A stretch of 64,000 bases of DNA, from positions 1,202,334 through 1,266,333 of the forward strand of contig NZ_LR733304.1 of assembly GCF_902506105.1 (NCBI RefSeq). The letters are read 5' to 3'. The stretch is from Aeromicrobium sp. 9AM. Lineage in GTDB: Bacteria > Actinomycetota > Actinomycetes > Propionibacteriales > Nocardioidaceae. The translations under genes were made by a program, and so were the position numbers. Below are positions 35,919 to 43,640 of this stretch, one piece after another. Every line of letters starts with the position of its first letter. Within the stretch, counting starts at the first letter, position 1. Below the pieces are notes generated by a model. The model searched no databases. It was not told the origin of the DNA and saw nothing but the letters and a program-made list of their open reading frames with translations.

Positions 35919-37016
35919 TCAGGTGAGGATCTTGCTCAGGTCGTATTTCGCGACCTCTTCGAGCTGTTCGTACGTGCAGGACTGCGGCTCGCGGTCGGGG
36001 CGCCAGCGCTTGAACTGCGCCGTGTGGCGGAACCGCGCACCGTCGCCGATGCCCTCCATGTGCTCGTAGCCGACCTCCGCCACGCGAGTCGGCGCAAGGG
36101 TCACGAATGACAGGTCCTTGGTGCCGGACCAACGGCTCTGGCCGCCCGGCAGGCGTGAACCGGCCTGGGCGTCGGCGTCCTGCCACTTGCCCCACGGGTG
36201 CTCGGAGGTGTCGACGATCAGCGGCTCGAGCTCGGCGATCAGCTCCGCCCGGCGGGCCTCGGTGAACGAGGCGGCGACGCCGACGTGCTGCAGCTGCCCG
36301 TCGTCGGCGTAGAGCCCGAGCAGCATCGAGCCCAGCAGCGGACGCTCGGGGGTCGAGGTCTTGTGCAGCCGATAGCCCGCGACAACGACGTCGGCCGTGC
36401 GGGCGTGCTTGACCTTGAGCATCGTGCGGCCGTTGGGCGCGTATGGCTTGGCGAGCGCCTTGGCGACGACACCGTCGAGCCCGGCTCCCTCGAAGGTGCC
36501 GAACCACTCCTCGGCCTCTGCCGCATCGGTCGTCGTGCGCGTCACGTGGATCGGGTCGGCTGCCGCGGCCAGCGCCTCCTCGAGACGGGACCGACGTACG
36601 GAGAACGGCGCCGTCAGGAAGGACTCGTCGTCGAGCGCCAACAGGTCGAACGCGACGAACGATGCCGGCGTGCGCTCGGCCAGGGTCACGACCCGGGACG
36701 CTGCCGGGTGGATGCGCTGCGACAGGGCGTCGAAGTCGAGGCGGCCGTCGATCGCGATGAAGATCTCGCCGTCCAGCACGCATCTGTCGGGGGTCTGGGC
36801 CTTGATCGCCTCGACCACGTCCGGGAAGTAGCGCGTCAGAGGTTTGGTCGAACGGCTCGCGAGCTCGACCTCGTCGCCGTCTCGGAACACGATGCACCGG
36901 AAGCCGTCCCACTTGGGCTCGTAGGACAGGCCACCCTCGACCGAGTCGGCAGCGGGAACACCCTTGACCGACTTGGCCAGCATTGGTTGGAGCGGGGGCA
37001 TGACGGGGAGATCCAT
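35919..37016 (-). CDS. ligC: ATP-dependent DNA ligase, LigC type
   Basis: Protein of 365 residues. It has a nucleotidyltransferase domain (KWDGFR with the AMP-accepting Lys at 35; SRSTKPLTRYFPD; DGEIF; FVAFDLLALDD; EGAGLDGVVAKAL; LKVKH) and a C-terminal OB-fold (LLGLYADDGQLQHVGVAASF). It seals nicks using ATP and is distinct from the NAD-dependent LigA. LigC enzymes back up LigD in end joining and act in excision repair. ATG 37016 is seven bases from TAGGCT. It diverges from the ABC transporter operon. Confidence 0.93.
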   Translation of the reverse strand: MDLPVMPPLQPMLAKSVKGVPAADSVEGGLSYEPKWDGFRCIVFRDGDEVELASRSTKPLTRYFPDVVEAIKAQTPDRCVLDGEIFIAIDGRLDFDALSQRIHPAASRVVTLAERTPASFVAFDLLALDDESFLTAPFSVRRSRLEEALAAAADPIHVTRTTTDAAEAEEWFGTFEGAGLDGVVAKALAKPYAPNGRTMLKVKHARTADVVVAGYRLHKTSTPERPLLGSMLLGLYADDGQLQHVGVAASFTEARRAELIAELEPLIVDTSEHPWGKWQDADAQAGSRLPGGQSRWSGTKDLSFVTLAPTRVAEVGYEHMEGIGDGARFRHTAQFKRWRPDREPQSCTYEQLEEVAKYDLSKILT

Positions 37017-37023
37017 GAGCGAC

Positions 37024-37060
37024 AGCCTAAGGCTGGGCCCCGACAGCCGACACCTACACT
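37024..37060. promoter_or_regulatory. Divergent leaderless promoters of ligC and the ABC transporter operon
   Basis: Minus-strand TAGGCT (37024-37029) is seven bases from the ligC ATG. Plus-strand TACACT (37055-37060) is six bases from GTG 37067. Both genes appear leaderless. Confidence 0.5.
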
Positions 37061-37066
37061 GATCAG

Positions 37067-37987
37067 GTGAATCAGCCCGCCGTCGAGGTCGTCGATCTCG
37101 TCATGCGATACGGCTCGGTGACCGCAGTCGACGGCCTCAGCCTGACCGTCGAGCAGGGCACCGTCACCGCCATCCTGGGACCCAACGGGGCGGGCAAGAC
37201 CACGACGATCGAGACCTGCGAGGGTTTCCGCAGCCCCCAGAGCGGCACGGTCCGCGTGCTGGGCCTCGACCCGATCACCGACGGCCGCAAGCTCAAGCCT
37301 CGCGTGGGCGTCATGCTCCAGTCCGGTGGCGCCTGGTCGGGCGCACGGGCGTACGAGATGCTGCGGCACATCGCATCGCTGCACGCGCACCCCCTCGACG
37401 TCGACCAGCTGATCGAGCGTCTCGGCATGCACGGCTACGGGTCCACGCCCTACCGCCGGCTCTCCGGCGGGCAGCAGCAGCGCCTCAACCTGGCCATGGC
37501 GATCGTCGGGAGGCCCGAGCTGCTGTTCCTGGACGAGCCGACGGCAGGCCTCGACCCGCAGGCCCGCCACGCCACGTGGGACCTGGTGTCGGAGCTGCGC
37601 GACAGCGGCGTGACGACCGTGCTGACGACGCACTTCATGGACGAGGCCGAGACGCTGTCCGACCAGGTCCACATCGTCGACGAGGGCCAGGTCATCGCGT
37701 CCGGCACGCCCCAGGCGCTTGCCGCGTCGGGCGCCAAGAACACCGTACGTTTCACCGCTCGTGCCGGCCTCGACGTCGTGAACCTCATGCACGCGCTCCC
37801 CCACGACACCAAGGTCGACGAGGTGAGCCCCGGCGCGTACGTCATCTCCGGCGACGTCGACCCGGCGCTGCTCGCCACGCTGTCGGCCTGGTGCGCCGGC
37901 GAGGGCGTGCTGACCGAGTCGGTGCTCGTCGAGCGGCAGACCCTCGAGGACCGGTTCCTCGAGCTGACCGGCAAGGCGCTGCGATGA
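37067..37987 (+). CDS. ABC transporter ATP-binding protein (ABC-2 type, next to ctaA)
   Basis: Protein of 306 residues with GPNGAGKTTTIE (Walker A), LSGGQQQRLNLAMAIVG (signature) and LLFLDEPTAGLDPQ (Walker B), then TTHFMDEAETL. A C-terminal domain of about 80 residues is like drug-type ABC-2 ATPases. It is coupled to its permease (ATGA overlap at 37984-37987). The same pair precedes ctaA in mycobacteria (Rv1456c-Rv1458c). The substrate is unknown; a link to heme or oxidase assembly is inferred from position only. Confidence 0.9.
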   Translation: MNQPAVEVVDLVMRYGSVTAVDGLSLTVEQGTVTAILGPNGAGKTTTIETCEGFRSPQSGTVRVLGLDPITDGRKLKPRVGVMLQSGGAWSGARAYEMLRHIASLHAHPLDVDQLIERLGMHGYGSTPYRRLSGGQQQRLNLAMAIVGRPELLFLDEPTAGLDPQARHATWDLVSELRDSGVTTVLTTHFMDEAETLSDQVHIVDEGQVIASGTPQALAASGAKNTVRFTARAGLDVVNLMHALPHDTKVDEVSPGAYVISGDVDPALLATLSAWCAGEGVLTESVLVERQTLEDRFLELTGKALR

Positions 37988-38760
37988 CGAACCTCGACCT
38001 CTCCCCCATGCCGGGCGCCGCCGCCACCCCGGCCATGCTGCGCTCGCAGGTCGCGATGGAGCTGCGGCTGCTGTCGCGCAACGGCGAGCAGCTGCTGCTG
38101 ACGCTCGTCATCCCGCTGATGCTCCTCGTGCTCGGCACCCGGTCCAACGACGTGGTCGACCTCGGGGCCGGCCGGCCGATCGACATCATCACGCCCGGCA
38201 TCCTCGCCCTGGCCGTTCTCTCGACGTCGTTCACCTCGCTCGCGATCGCCACCGGGTTCGAACGGCGTTATGGCGTCATCAAGCGGCTCGGCGCCTCGCC
38301 GCTGCCCCGCTGGGGCCTGATGCTCGGCAAGGTCGGCGCGATCGCGGTCGTCGAGATCGCCCAGCTCACGTTGTTGTCGGTCGTCGGCCTGTTGCTCGGC
38401 TGGGACCCGCAGGGTGGGCTGACCGCGTTCGCGCAGATGGTCGTGCTCGCCGTGCTCGGCACCGCGGCGTTCGGCTCGCTCGGCCTGCTGATAGCCGGCA
38501 CGCTTCGTGCCGAGGCGACGCTCGCGGTCGCCAACCTGGTCTACGTGTTGCTGCTCGTCGGTGGCGGCCTGCTCGTGCCGCTGAGCCGCTATCCGGAGGC
38601 GGCGCGCCACGTGCTCGAGCTGCTGCCGTCCGGGGCGCTGGGACAGGGTCTGCGCGACTCGTTCGTCGGCCAGGGCCCTGGCGCCTTCTCCATCGTGGTG
38701 CTGATCGTGTGGGCCGTGTGCTGCGGCCTCGGAGTCTCAAGGACGTTCAAGTGGGAGTGA
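37984..38760 (+). CDS. ABC-2 type transporter permease
   Basis: Membrane protein of 258 residues with about six hydrophobic segments. It includes the ABC-2 motif around ATGFERRYGVIKRLGASPLPRWGLMLGKV and the C-terminal LLVPLSRYPEAARHVLELLPSGAL. The start overlaps the ATPase stop and the end overlaps the ctaA start (GTGA), so all three are translated together. Likely forms a dimer with the ATPase as an exporter. Confidence 0.9.
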   Translation: MTNLDLSPMPGAAATPAMLRSQVAMELRLLSRNGEQLLLTLVIPLMLLVLGTRSNDVVDLGAGRPIDIITPGILALAVLSTSFTSLAIATGFERRYGVIKRLGASPLPRWGLMLGKVGAIAVVEIAQLTLLSVVGLLLGWDPQGGLTAFAQMVVLAVLGTAAFGSLGLLIAGTLRAEATLAVANLVYVLLLVGGGLLVPLSRYPEAARHVLELLPSGALGQGLRDSFVGQGPGAFSIVVLIVWAVCCGLGVSRTFKWE

Positions 38761-39665
38761 CAGCAAGCCTTCGGGCGCCGGTCCAGTCGTCGGTCGAGAA
38801 GTGGGCGTGGGCTGCCGTCATCGCCAACACCGTGATCGTCCTGACCGGCGGCCTCGTACGCCTGACCGGTTCGGGCCTCGGCTGCCCGACGTGGCCCAAG
38901 TGCACCGACGAGTCGTTCACGCCGCACCGCGAGCTTGGCAGCCACGGGGTCATCGAGTTCGGCAACCGCATGCTGACCTACGTCCTGGTGGCCGTCGTGG
39001 TCGGCCTCTACGTCGCGATCCGGCGCTGGGCCGCTGCCACGCAGGAGCAACGCCGCCTCGCGCTGGTGATCATGCTCGGCGTGCCGTTCCAGGCCGTCAT
39101 CGGCGGCATCAGCGTGCTCACCGACCTCAACCCGTGGGTCGTCTCGCTGCACCTGGTCCTGTCGATGCTGCTGGTCGCCACCTCGATCCTGCTGGTCTTC
39201 CGCGTACGCGGGGTGGCCTCGGGCGGGCTCGTCCGCGCTGCCACCGGCCGGGTGATCTCGATGTACGTCGTCCTGTGGGTCGTCGTCTACCTCGGGACCG
39301 TCGTGACCGGAAGCGGCCCGCACGCGGGTGACGCCGACGCACCGCGCAACGGGCTCGACCCGCACGTCATGAGTCACGTGCACGCCGCGAGCGTCTATGT
39401 GCTGGTCGCGCTGACGGCGCTGCTTTGCTTCGAGCTCCGCAAGCTTCCCGAGGGACGGCTCGCGCTGCTGCTGCTCGCCGTCGAGCTGGCCCAGGGCACG
39501 ATCGGGTTCGTCCAGTACTTCACCGACCTGCCGATCGCCCTGGTGGCCGCGCACCTCGTCGGTGCCGCCGCGCTGATCGCCACCGGCACCTACGTGCTCC
39601 TTGCGATCGTCTCGGCCACGCAATCCGCGCCGGCGCCCCAGACGTCGGGTCGTCGCCCAGCCTGA
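38757..39665 (+). CDS. ctaA: Heme A synthase CtaA (COX15 family)
   Basis: Membrane protein of 302 residues with about eight helices. It oxidises the C8 methyl of heme O to formyl, making heme A for aa3-type oxidases. Family signs are LVRLTGSGLGCPTWPKC (with the paired Cys region), SHGVIEFGNRM with the heme-ligand His, VSLHLVLSM, and HVMSHVHAASVYVL with AAHLVGAA in the second half. The start is GTG 38757, overlapping the permease stop. The partner ctaB is 3 kb away on the other strand. Confidence 0.93.
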   Translation: MTASLRAPVQSSVEKWAWAAVIANTVIVLTGGLVRLTGSGLGCPTWPKCTDESFTPHRELGSHGVIEFGNRMLTYVLVAVVVGLYVAIRRWAAATQEQRRLALVIMLGVPFQAVIGGISVLTDLNPWVVSLHLVLSMLLVATSILLVFRVRGVASGGLVRAATGRVISMYVVLWVVVYLGTVVTGSGPHAGDADAPRNGLDPHVMSHVHAASVYVLVALTALLCFELRKLPEGRLALLLLAVELAQGTIGFVQYFTDLPIALVAAHLVGAAALIATGTYVLLAIVSATQSAPAPQTSGRRPA

Positions 39666-39668
39666 CGA

Positions 39669-40052
39669 TCAGTTCTCGACGTAGGCGGTCATCATGACCG
39701 ACACCAGCACGTTCGGGATCTCCGGTCCGAACCGCGCCACCGCACGGGCCGGTGGGTCGGACGCGAACACCTCGGCGTACGCCTCGTTCATCCCGTCGAA
39801 GTCGGCCGGGTTCGCGATCAGGACGGTCACCTGCGCGACATCGTCCAACGTCGCTCCGGCGGCTTCGAGGACGAACCCGCAGTTTCGGAGGGCTTGCCTC
39901 GTCTGCTGCTGGATCGTGTCCCCGGCGAGCGCCTGCGTCGTCACGTCGATCCCGACCATGCCTGACACATGGATCGTCGAGCCGGATCGCACGCCTTGGC
40001 TGTAGAGCGGCGAGGCCGGGGCTCGATCGGTGGCGATGACCTGTCGCGTCAT
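39669..40052 (-). CDS. RidA/YjgF family protein
   Basis: Protein of 127 residues of the YjgF/YER057c/UK114 family. It begins with APASPLYSQGVRSGSTIHVSGMVGID and contains TRQALRNCGFVLEAAGATLDDVAQVTVLIANPADFDGMNEAYAEVF and PARAVARFG with the Arg used for substrate binding. RidA deaminates reactive enamine/imine intermediates; some relatives have other roles. ATG 40052 overlaps the stop of the upstream unknown membrane protein gene (ATGA). Confidence 0.9.
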   Translation of the reverse strand: MTRQVIATDRAPASPLYSQGVRSGSTIHVSGMVGIDVTTQALAGDTIQQQTRQALRNCGFVLEAAGATLDDVAQVTVLIANPADFDGMNEAYAEVFASDPPARAVARFGPEIPNVLVSVMMTAYVEN

Positions 40053-40855
40053 GCGTGGACCTTGCCCGGGAACCGCGGAGCCTTCTCCGCCGGAGCGACC
40101 GACCCGATCTCGCTGAGGTCGATCGGCTCGAGCTCGTAGCCGAACGTGTAGCGGTTGCTGGGGTCGAGCTCGCGGATCAGCGCGACCAGCGCCCGCTGGA
40201 TCTCGATGAGCCGGCGATTGTCGCCCTCGGACACCTTGCCCATACCGGCGTCGACCGGGGCGAACCAGGCGCGGAAGTCCTCGTCCGTGCGGTAGCGCTT
40301 GGTGAACGCGGCGTAGCCGTCGACGTGAGGCAGCCGCGTCGTGGAGTCCGGGATGAACTCCCACGACACCATGAGCTCGCCGATCGCCCGCTGCTCGGCC
40401 GCGAAGAACAAGAACCCGTCGCCGGACTCGCTGCGGCGCAGCGTCGCCGTCACCCCGTCGATGAGCTGCTGCACGGACTCGTCGCGGCGGCCCTTGCCGC
40501 TGGACGACAGCACGGCTTCGCGCCGCGCCTCGATCCAGCCGAAGTAGTGCGCGAACAGGAACGCCGTGCTCGTGACGGCGTAGTCGCCATGACTCTCATA
40601 ACGCTTGACCAGTGGCACCCAACCGGTCTCGACGATGTTGTAGATGCGGGACTGCAGCTCGGCCGCGGCTTGCGCGAGCGGCTCGTAGACCTTCTCGGCC
40701 GCCTTGATGGCGGTCTCCTCGTCCTTGCGCCGCTCGGCCTCGATGCGGAGCCGGTGCCCCATCTTGGCGGTGCGCACCGAGAACCAGCCGGAGAGCACGA
40801 CGCTCACCAGGCTGAACATCAGTCCAATCAGGGCAACCGTCTGTTGACTGGTCAT
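40049..40855 (-). CDS. Unknown protein with one N-terminal membrane helix
   Basis: I do not recognise this 268-residue protein. Residues 6-24 (TVALIGLMFSLVSVVLSGW) form one membrane helix, followed by a charged helix (about 28-60, rich in Glu/Lys/Arg) and a mainly soluble cytoplasmic domain with many aromatic residues (FAHYFGWIEARRE, FLFFAAEQRAIGE). ATG 40855 is seven bases from TAGGAT. That -10 lies inside the 10-base direct repeat bordering the MITE-like element. It is coupled to the RidA gene. Confidence 0.65.
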   Translation of the reverse strand: MTSQQTVALIGLMFSLVSVVLSGWFSVRTAKMGHRLRIEAERRKDEETAIKAAEKVYEPLAQAAAELQSRIYNIVETGWVPLVKRYESHGDYAVTSTAFLFAHYFGWIEARREAVLSSSGKGRRDESVQQLIDGVTATLRRSESGDGFLFFAAEQRAIGELMVSWEFIPDSTTRLPHVDGYAAFTKRYRTDEDFRAWFAPVDAGMGKVSEGDNRRLIEIQRALVALIRELDPSNRYTFGYELEPIDLSEIGSVAPAEKAPRFPGKVHA

Positions 40856-40862
40856 GCCCCGC

Positions 40863-40868
40863 ATCCTA
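40863..40868 (-). promoter_or_regulatory. -10 element TAGGAT of the unknown membrane protein gene (leaderless)
   Basis: TAGGAT, seven bases, then ATG 40855. Five of its six bases fall within the direct repeat TCCTAGGGCG that borders the adjacent element. Confidence 0.45.
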
Positions 40869-41038
40869 GGGCGTGTCTCTCCTTTGGGGGTCGAATCGCG
40901 AGCGTGGCATCCGCGCTCGATCCGGCAAGGCCGACGACTGAGGCGCACCGGGGTTGTGCGGCGAAGGAGGAGAACGCCGCCGGTCGAGATGCGGGGCCGC
41001 GCAAGCCGGCCCCCAAAGGAGAGAGATGTCCTAGGGCG
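40864..41038. mobile_element. MITE-like element with terminal inverted repeats
   Basis: A perfect 10-base direct repeat TCCTAGGGCG (40864-40873 and 41029-41038) encloses about 155 bases without a gene. Just inside are inverted repeats whose matching core is TCTCTCCTTTGGGGG. Read with a CTAG target duplication (40866-40869, 41031-41034), the element is 161 bases with 21-base ends matching at 18 positions. IS5-type elements make 4-base YTAR duplications, so a non-autonomous derivative of such an element is plausible. No transposase is in the window. Confidence 0.6.
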
Positions 41039-41047
41039 AAAAGGGTG

Positions 41048-42124
41048 TCAGGACGGGTCGTTCGGCCCAGTACGCCAGCGGTCGGCGTCGATGGCATAGA
41101 CCCAACGGCGACCGGGCCACTCGGTCAGCGACCACAGCCATCGGCGCTGGGGCAGGTAGGTGATGTCCTCGGGCCCGGTGGGCAGGACACCGCGATGGCG
41201 CGTGAAGTCACCCGGCGTGCCCGACCAGAGATCGCCGGGATTGCCCTCGCCGTTGCTCGACGTGACGAACCACGTGCCGTCCGCGACGACCGCGCCCTGC
41301 ATGCGCGCGATCTGCCGGTCGTGGAAGTCGACGGGCACGGCCCGCCCGTCGTCATCCGTGCCGAGCAGCTCGGTGTCGCGATCGATCGGGTAGCGGATCA
41401 GCCGATGGCTGCCGCCCTTGCGCCCGTACTCACCGCCGACGAGATGGTCCTCGTCGCCGGCCCGGTCCAGCGACATGAACGAGTACGTCATGCGGTCCTC
41501 GCCCTCGTCCTGCTCGGCCACGTAGAGCGTGTACTGCGGCAGGGCGTAGCGGTAGCCCTTGGTGCGCACCCGGTTGCGGACGCGCACGATGTCGTCGAGC
41601 CGGAAGACCCGCACACCGTTGGAGCTGCCTGCGACGAACAGGTGCTTGCCGTACCAGACGATGCCGCCGGCGTGCACCCGTACGGGACGCAGCCGGTGGA
41701 ACCAGAGGAAACGCCGCGGCTCGACGAGCAGCACGTGCCGGTAGCGCGGCGGGCCCTCGCCCTCGTCCGACCAGTCGATGACCGAGATGCGGGAGCCGAA
41801 GTGCAGCCAGCCGAGCCAGCCGTGGCCGTACCAGCTGGCCATCACGACATCGTGGCCCTCGAACATCCCGCCGGACGGGTCGGCGCCGTATGCGTCTGCG
41901 GATGTCGTGATGCCCTGGGGGAACCACCGGTGGGTGTCCTGATCGTCCTTCTGCCACGCCATCCCCGCGATCGGCGCCTCGCCCGGCACCGTGACGTGCT
42001 CGCCCACGCGGTTGAGGTCCGCGAGGACTCCGCGGAGGCCGACCCGCCTGAACCGGCCGAAGAACCGCTCCGAGAGGTTGAGCTCCCGCGCCGCCGCGAC
42101 GAGACGGTACCCCGGAGAACTCAC
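41048..42124 (-). CDS. Unknown protein, possible beta-propeller
   Basis: I do not recognise this 358-residue protein. It is rich in Trp, Gly and Asp, with spaced strands such as GMAWQKDD, DVVMASWYGHGWLGWLHFGSRISVIDW, GIVWYGKHLFVAGSSNGVRVFRLDDI, YTLYVAEQD, GTWFVTSSNGEG and RRWLWSLTEWPGRRWVYAID. These suggest repeated beta-sheet blades. There is no signal peptide at the GTG start (42124), which follows TACGCT-N6. It lies between the MITE-like element and a GNAT gene. The propeller call is inference. Confidence 0.65.
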   Translation of the reverse strand: MSSPGYRLVAAARELNLSERFFGRFRRVGLRGVLADLNRVGEHVTVPGEAPIAGMAWQKDDQDTHRWFPQGITTSADAYGADPSGGMFEGHDVVMASWYGHGWLGWLHFGSRISVIDWSDEGEGPPRYRHVLLVEPRRFLWFHRLRPVRVHAGGIVWYGKHLFVAGSSNGVRVFRLDDIVRVRNRVRTKGYRYALPQYTLYVAEQDEGEDRMTYSFMSLDRAGDEDHLVGGEYGRKGGSHRLIRYPIDRDTELLGTDDDGRAVPVDFHDRQIARMQGAVVADGTWFVTSSNGEGNPGDLWSGTPGDFTRHRGVLPTGPEDITYLPQRRWLWSLTEWPGRRWVYAIDADRWRTGPNDPS

Positions 42125-42130
42125 CCGGCC

Positions 42131-42136
42131 AGCGTA
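42131..42136 (-). promoter_or_regulatory. -10 element TACGCT of the possible beta-propeller gene (leaderless)
   Basis: TACGCT, exactly six bases, then GTG 42124. It lies in the 17-base gap behind the GNAT gene. Confidence 0.5.
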
Positions 42137-42141
42137 CGCAG

Positions 42142-42600
42142 TCAGGGCTCGCGCAGCATCTTGCGGCAGCCCTCGCCGTCGACGCCGTCCTGGAGCACGA
42201 AGCCGTGGCGCTCGTACGCCGTGATGGCGGCCTGGTTGCCGTCCATGACCCGGAGGCTCAGCGGCCGGCCGGCGCTCCACTCGACGATCCGCTCGATCAG
42301 GGCTCTGCCGATGCCGCGCCGCCGCGCCTCGGGCGCGACCCACATCGAGATGAGCTGGGCGGCTCCATCGACGACCTGGCCGGCGACCATGCCGACCGGG
42401 CGCTCGCCGTCGTACGCGATGAAGCACGGGCCGTCGGCGAGCCGGTCGCGCCAGCGCTCTTCGGTGTCGTTGGGTCCGGTCCACATCGTCGTCGACGACG
42501 AGAACGCATCAGGATCCTCGCTGAGCGAGCGTTGCCGGAGCAGGCGCCAGTCCGCCCAGTCGTCGGGGGACGCGAGGTGGATCGCCGGGCCCGCGGACAC
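42142..42600 (-). CDS. GNAT family N-acetyltransferase
   Basis: Protein of 152 residues with the complete GNAT core. It has GMVAGQVVDGAAQLISMWVAPEARRRGIGRALIERIVEW, including the acetyl-CoA binding R-R-G-I-G-R-A loop, then LRVMDGNQAAITAYERHGFVLQDG. The substrate cannot be named. GTG 42600 is 8 bases downstream of the ctaB stop, so it is probably cotranscribed with ctaB; no ribosome binding site is evident. Confidence 0.85.
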   Translation of the reverse strand: MSAGPAIHLASPDDWADWRLLRQRSLSEDPDAFSSSTTMWTGPNDTEERWRDRLADGPCFIAYDGERPVGMVAGQVVDGAAQLISMWVAPEARRRGIGRALIERIVEWSAGRPLSLRVMDGNQAAITAYERHGFVLQDGVDGEGCRKMLREP

Positions 42601-42608
42601 CGCCGTGC

Positions 42609-43547
42609 CTAGCGCAGGAAGGGGTCGACCGCGGCGGCCACGAACAACAGCGCCAGGTAGGCGTTGGAGAAGTGGAACAGCCGCATCGGCTTGAGGATCG
42701 CGAGGTCCTCGGTGTCCATCGCACGGGACTTGAGGTCGTATGCCTCGACGAGGAACACGATGCCCAGGGTGATCGCGACCGCGGGATAGAACCAACCCGT
42801 CGGCGTGATCGGCCACAGCAGCAGCGAGGTGGCGACCATGACCCAGGAGTACGCGACGATCTGCTTGGCAACCTCGGCCGACGTGGCCACTGACGGCAGC
42901 ATCGGGACGCTTGCCGCCGCGTAGTCCTCGCGGTATCGCATCGCGAGCGACCAGAAGTGCGGCGGCGTCCAGAAGAACACGACCAGGAAGAGCACGACCG
43001 GTGCCCAGGCCAGCTCGTTGGTGATCGCGGTCCAGCCGATCAGCGCCGGGAAGCAGCCCGCGGCGCCGCCCCAGACGATGTTCTGGGTCGTGCGGCGCTT
43101 GAGGATCATGGTGTAGCCGACGACGTAGAACACGTTGGCGGCCAGCGCCAGCATCGACGACAGCGGGTTGACCAGCAGCCACAGCCAGACGGTCGACACG
43201 ACGCCGAGGGCGAGCCCGAACCAGAGCGCACCTCGGGTGCCCACCTGGTGACGCGGCAGAGGCCTGCGGGACGTACGGCGCATGAGCTGGTCGATGTCGG
43301 CATCGACGACGCAGTTGAGCGCGTTGGCGCTGCCGGCCGAGAGCGTTCCGCCGACCACCGTGGCGACGACGAGCCATGCCGACGGCACGCCCTGCTCGGC
43401 CAGGAACATCACCGGAACGGTCGTCAGCAGCAGCAGCTCGATGATGCGCGGCTTGGTCAGCGCGACGTAGGACTTGACGACGTCGGTGAATCGCGGCGTT
43501 GTGGGTACGTCAGCGCCGTTGGCCTGTCTCACGTCCACGGCGGTCAC
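42609..43547 (-). CDS. ctaB: Protoheme IX farnesyltransferase CtaB (heme O synthase)
   Basis: Membrane enzyme of 312 residues of the UbiA prenyltransferase family, adding a farnesyl group to heme B. The first Asp-rich motif is [21 protein letters not shown], the second region is [28 protein letters not shown], followed by [18 protein letters not shown]. About nine helices are visible. The start is GTG 43547, seven bases from TAGACT. It diverges from tkt, a typical actinobacterial ctaB-tkt arrangement. Confidence 0.95.
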   Translation of the reverse strand: MTAVDVRQANGADVPTTPRFTDVVKSYVALTKPRIIELLLLTTVPVMFLAEQGVPSAWLVVATVVGGTLSAGSANALNCVVDADIDQLMRRTSRRPLPRHQVGTRGALWFGLALGVVSTVWLWLLVNPLSSMLALAANVFYVVGYTMILKRRTTQNIVWGGAAGCFPALIGWTAITNELAWAPVVLFLVVFFWTPPHFWSLAMRYREDYAAASVPMLPSVATSAEVAKQIVAYSWVMVATSLLLWPITPTGWFYPAVAITLGIVFLVEAYDLKSRAMDTEDLAILKPMRLFHFSNAYLALLFVAAAVDPFLR

Positions 43548-43554
43548 GTGCAGC

Positions 43555-43577
43555 AGTCTAAAGGACGCGAGTAGGCT
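43555..43577. promoter_or_regulatory. Divergent -10 elements of ctaB and tkt
   Basis: Minus-strand TAGACT (43555-43560) is seven bases from the ctaB GTG. Plus-strand TAGGCT (43572-43577) would start tkt transcription near 43584, leaving a leader of about 57 bases with a ribosome binding site. Confidence 0.45.
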
Positions 43578-43640
43578 CGACGTGACGGCCCATGAAGCCG
43601 TTCGACCCAGACCCTCGTTCGAACAACAGGAGCCAGAGCT

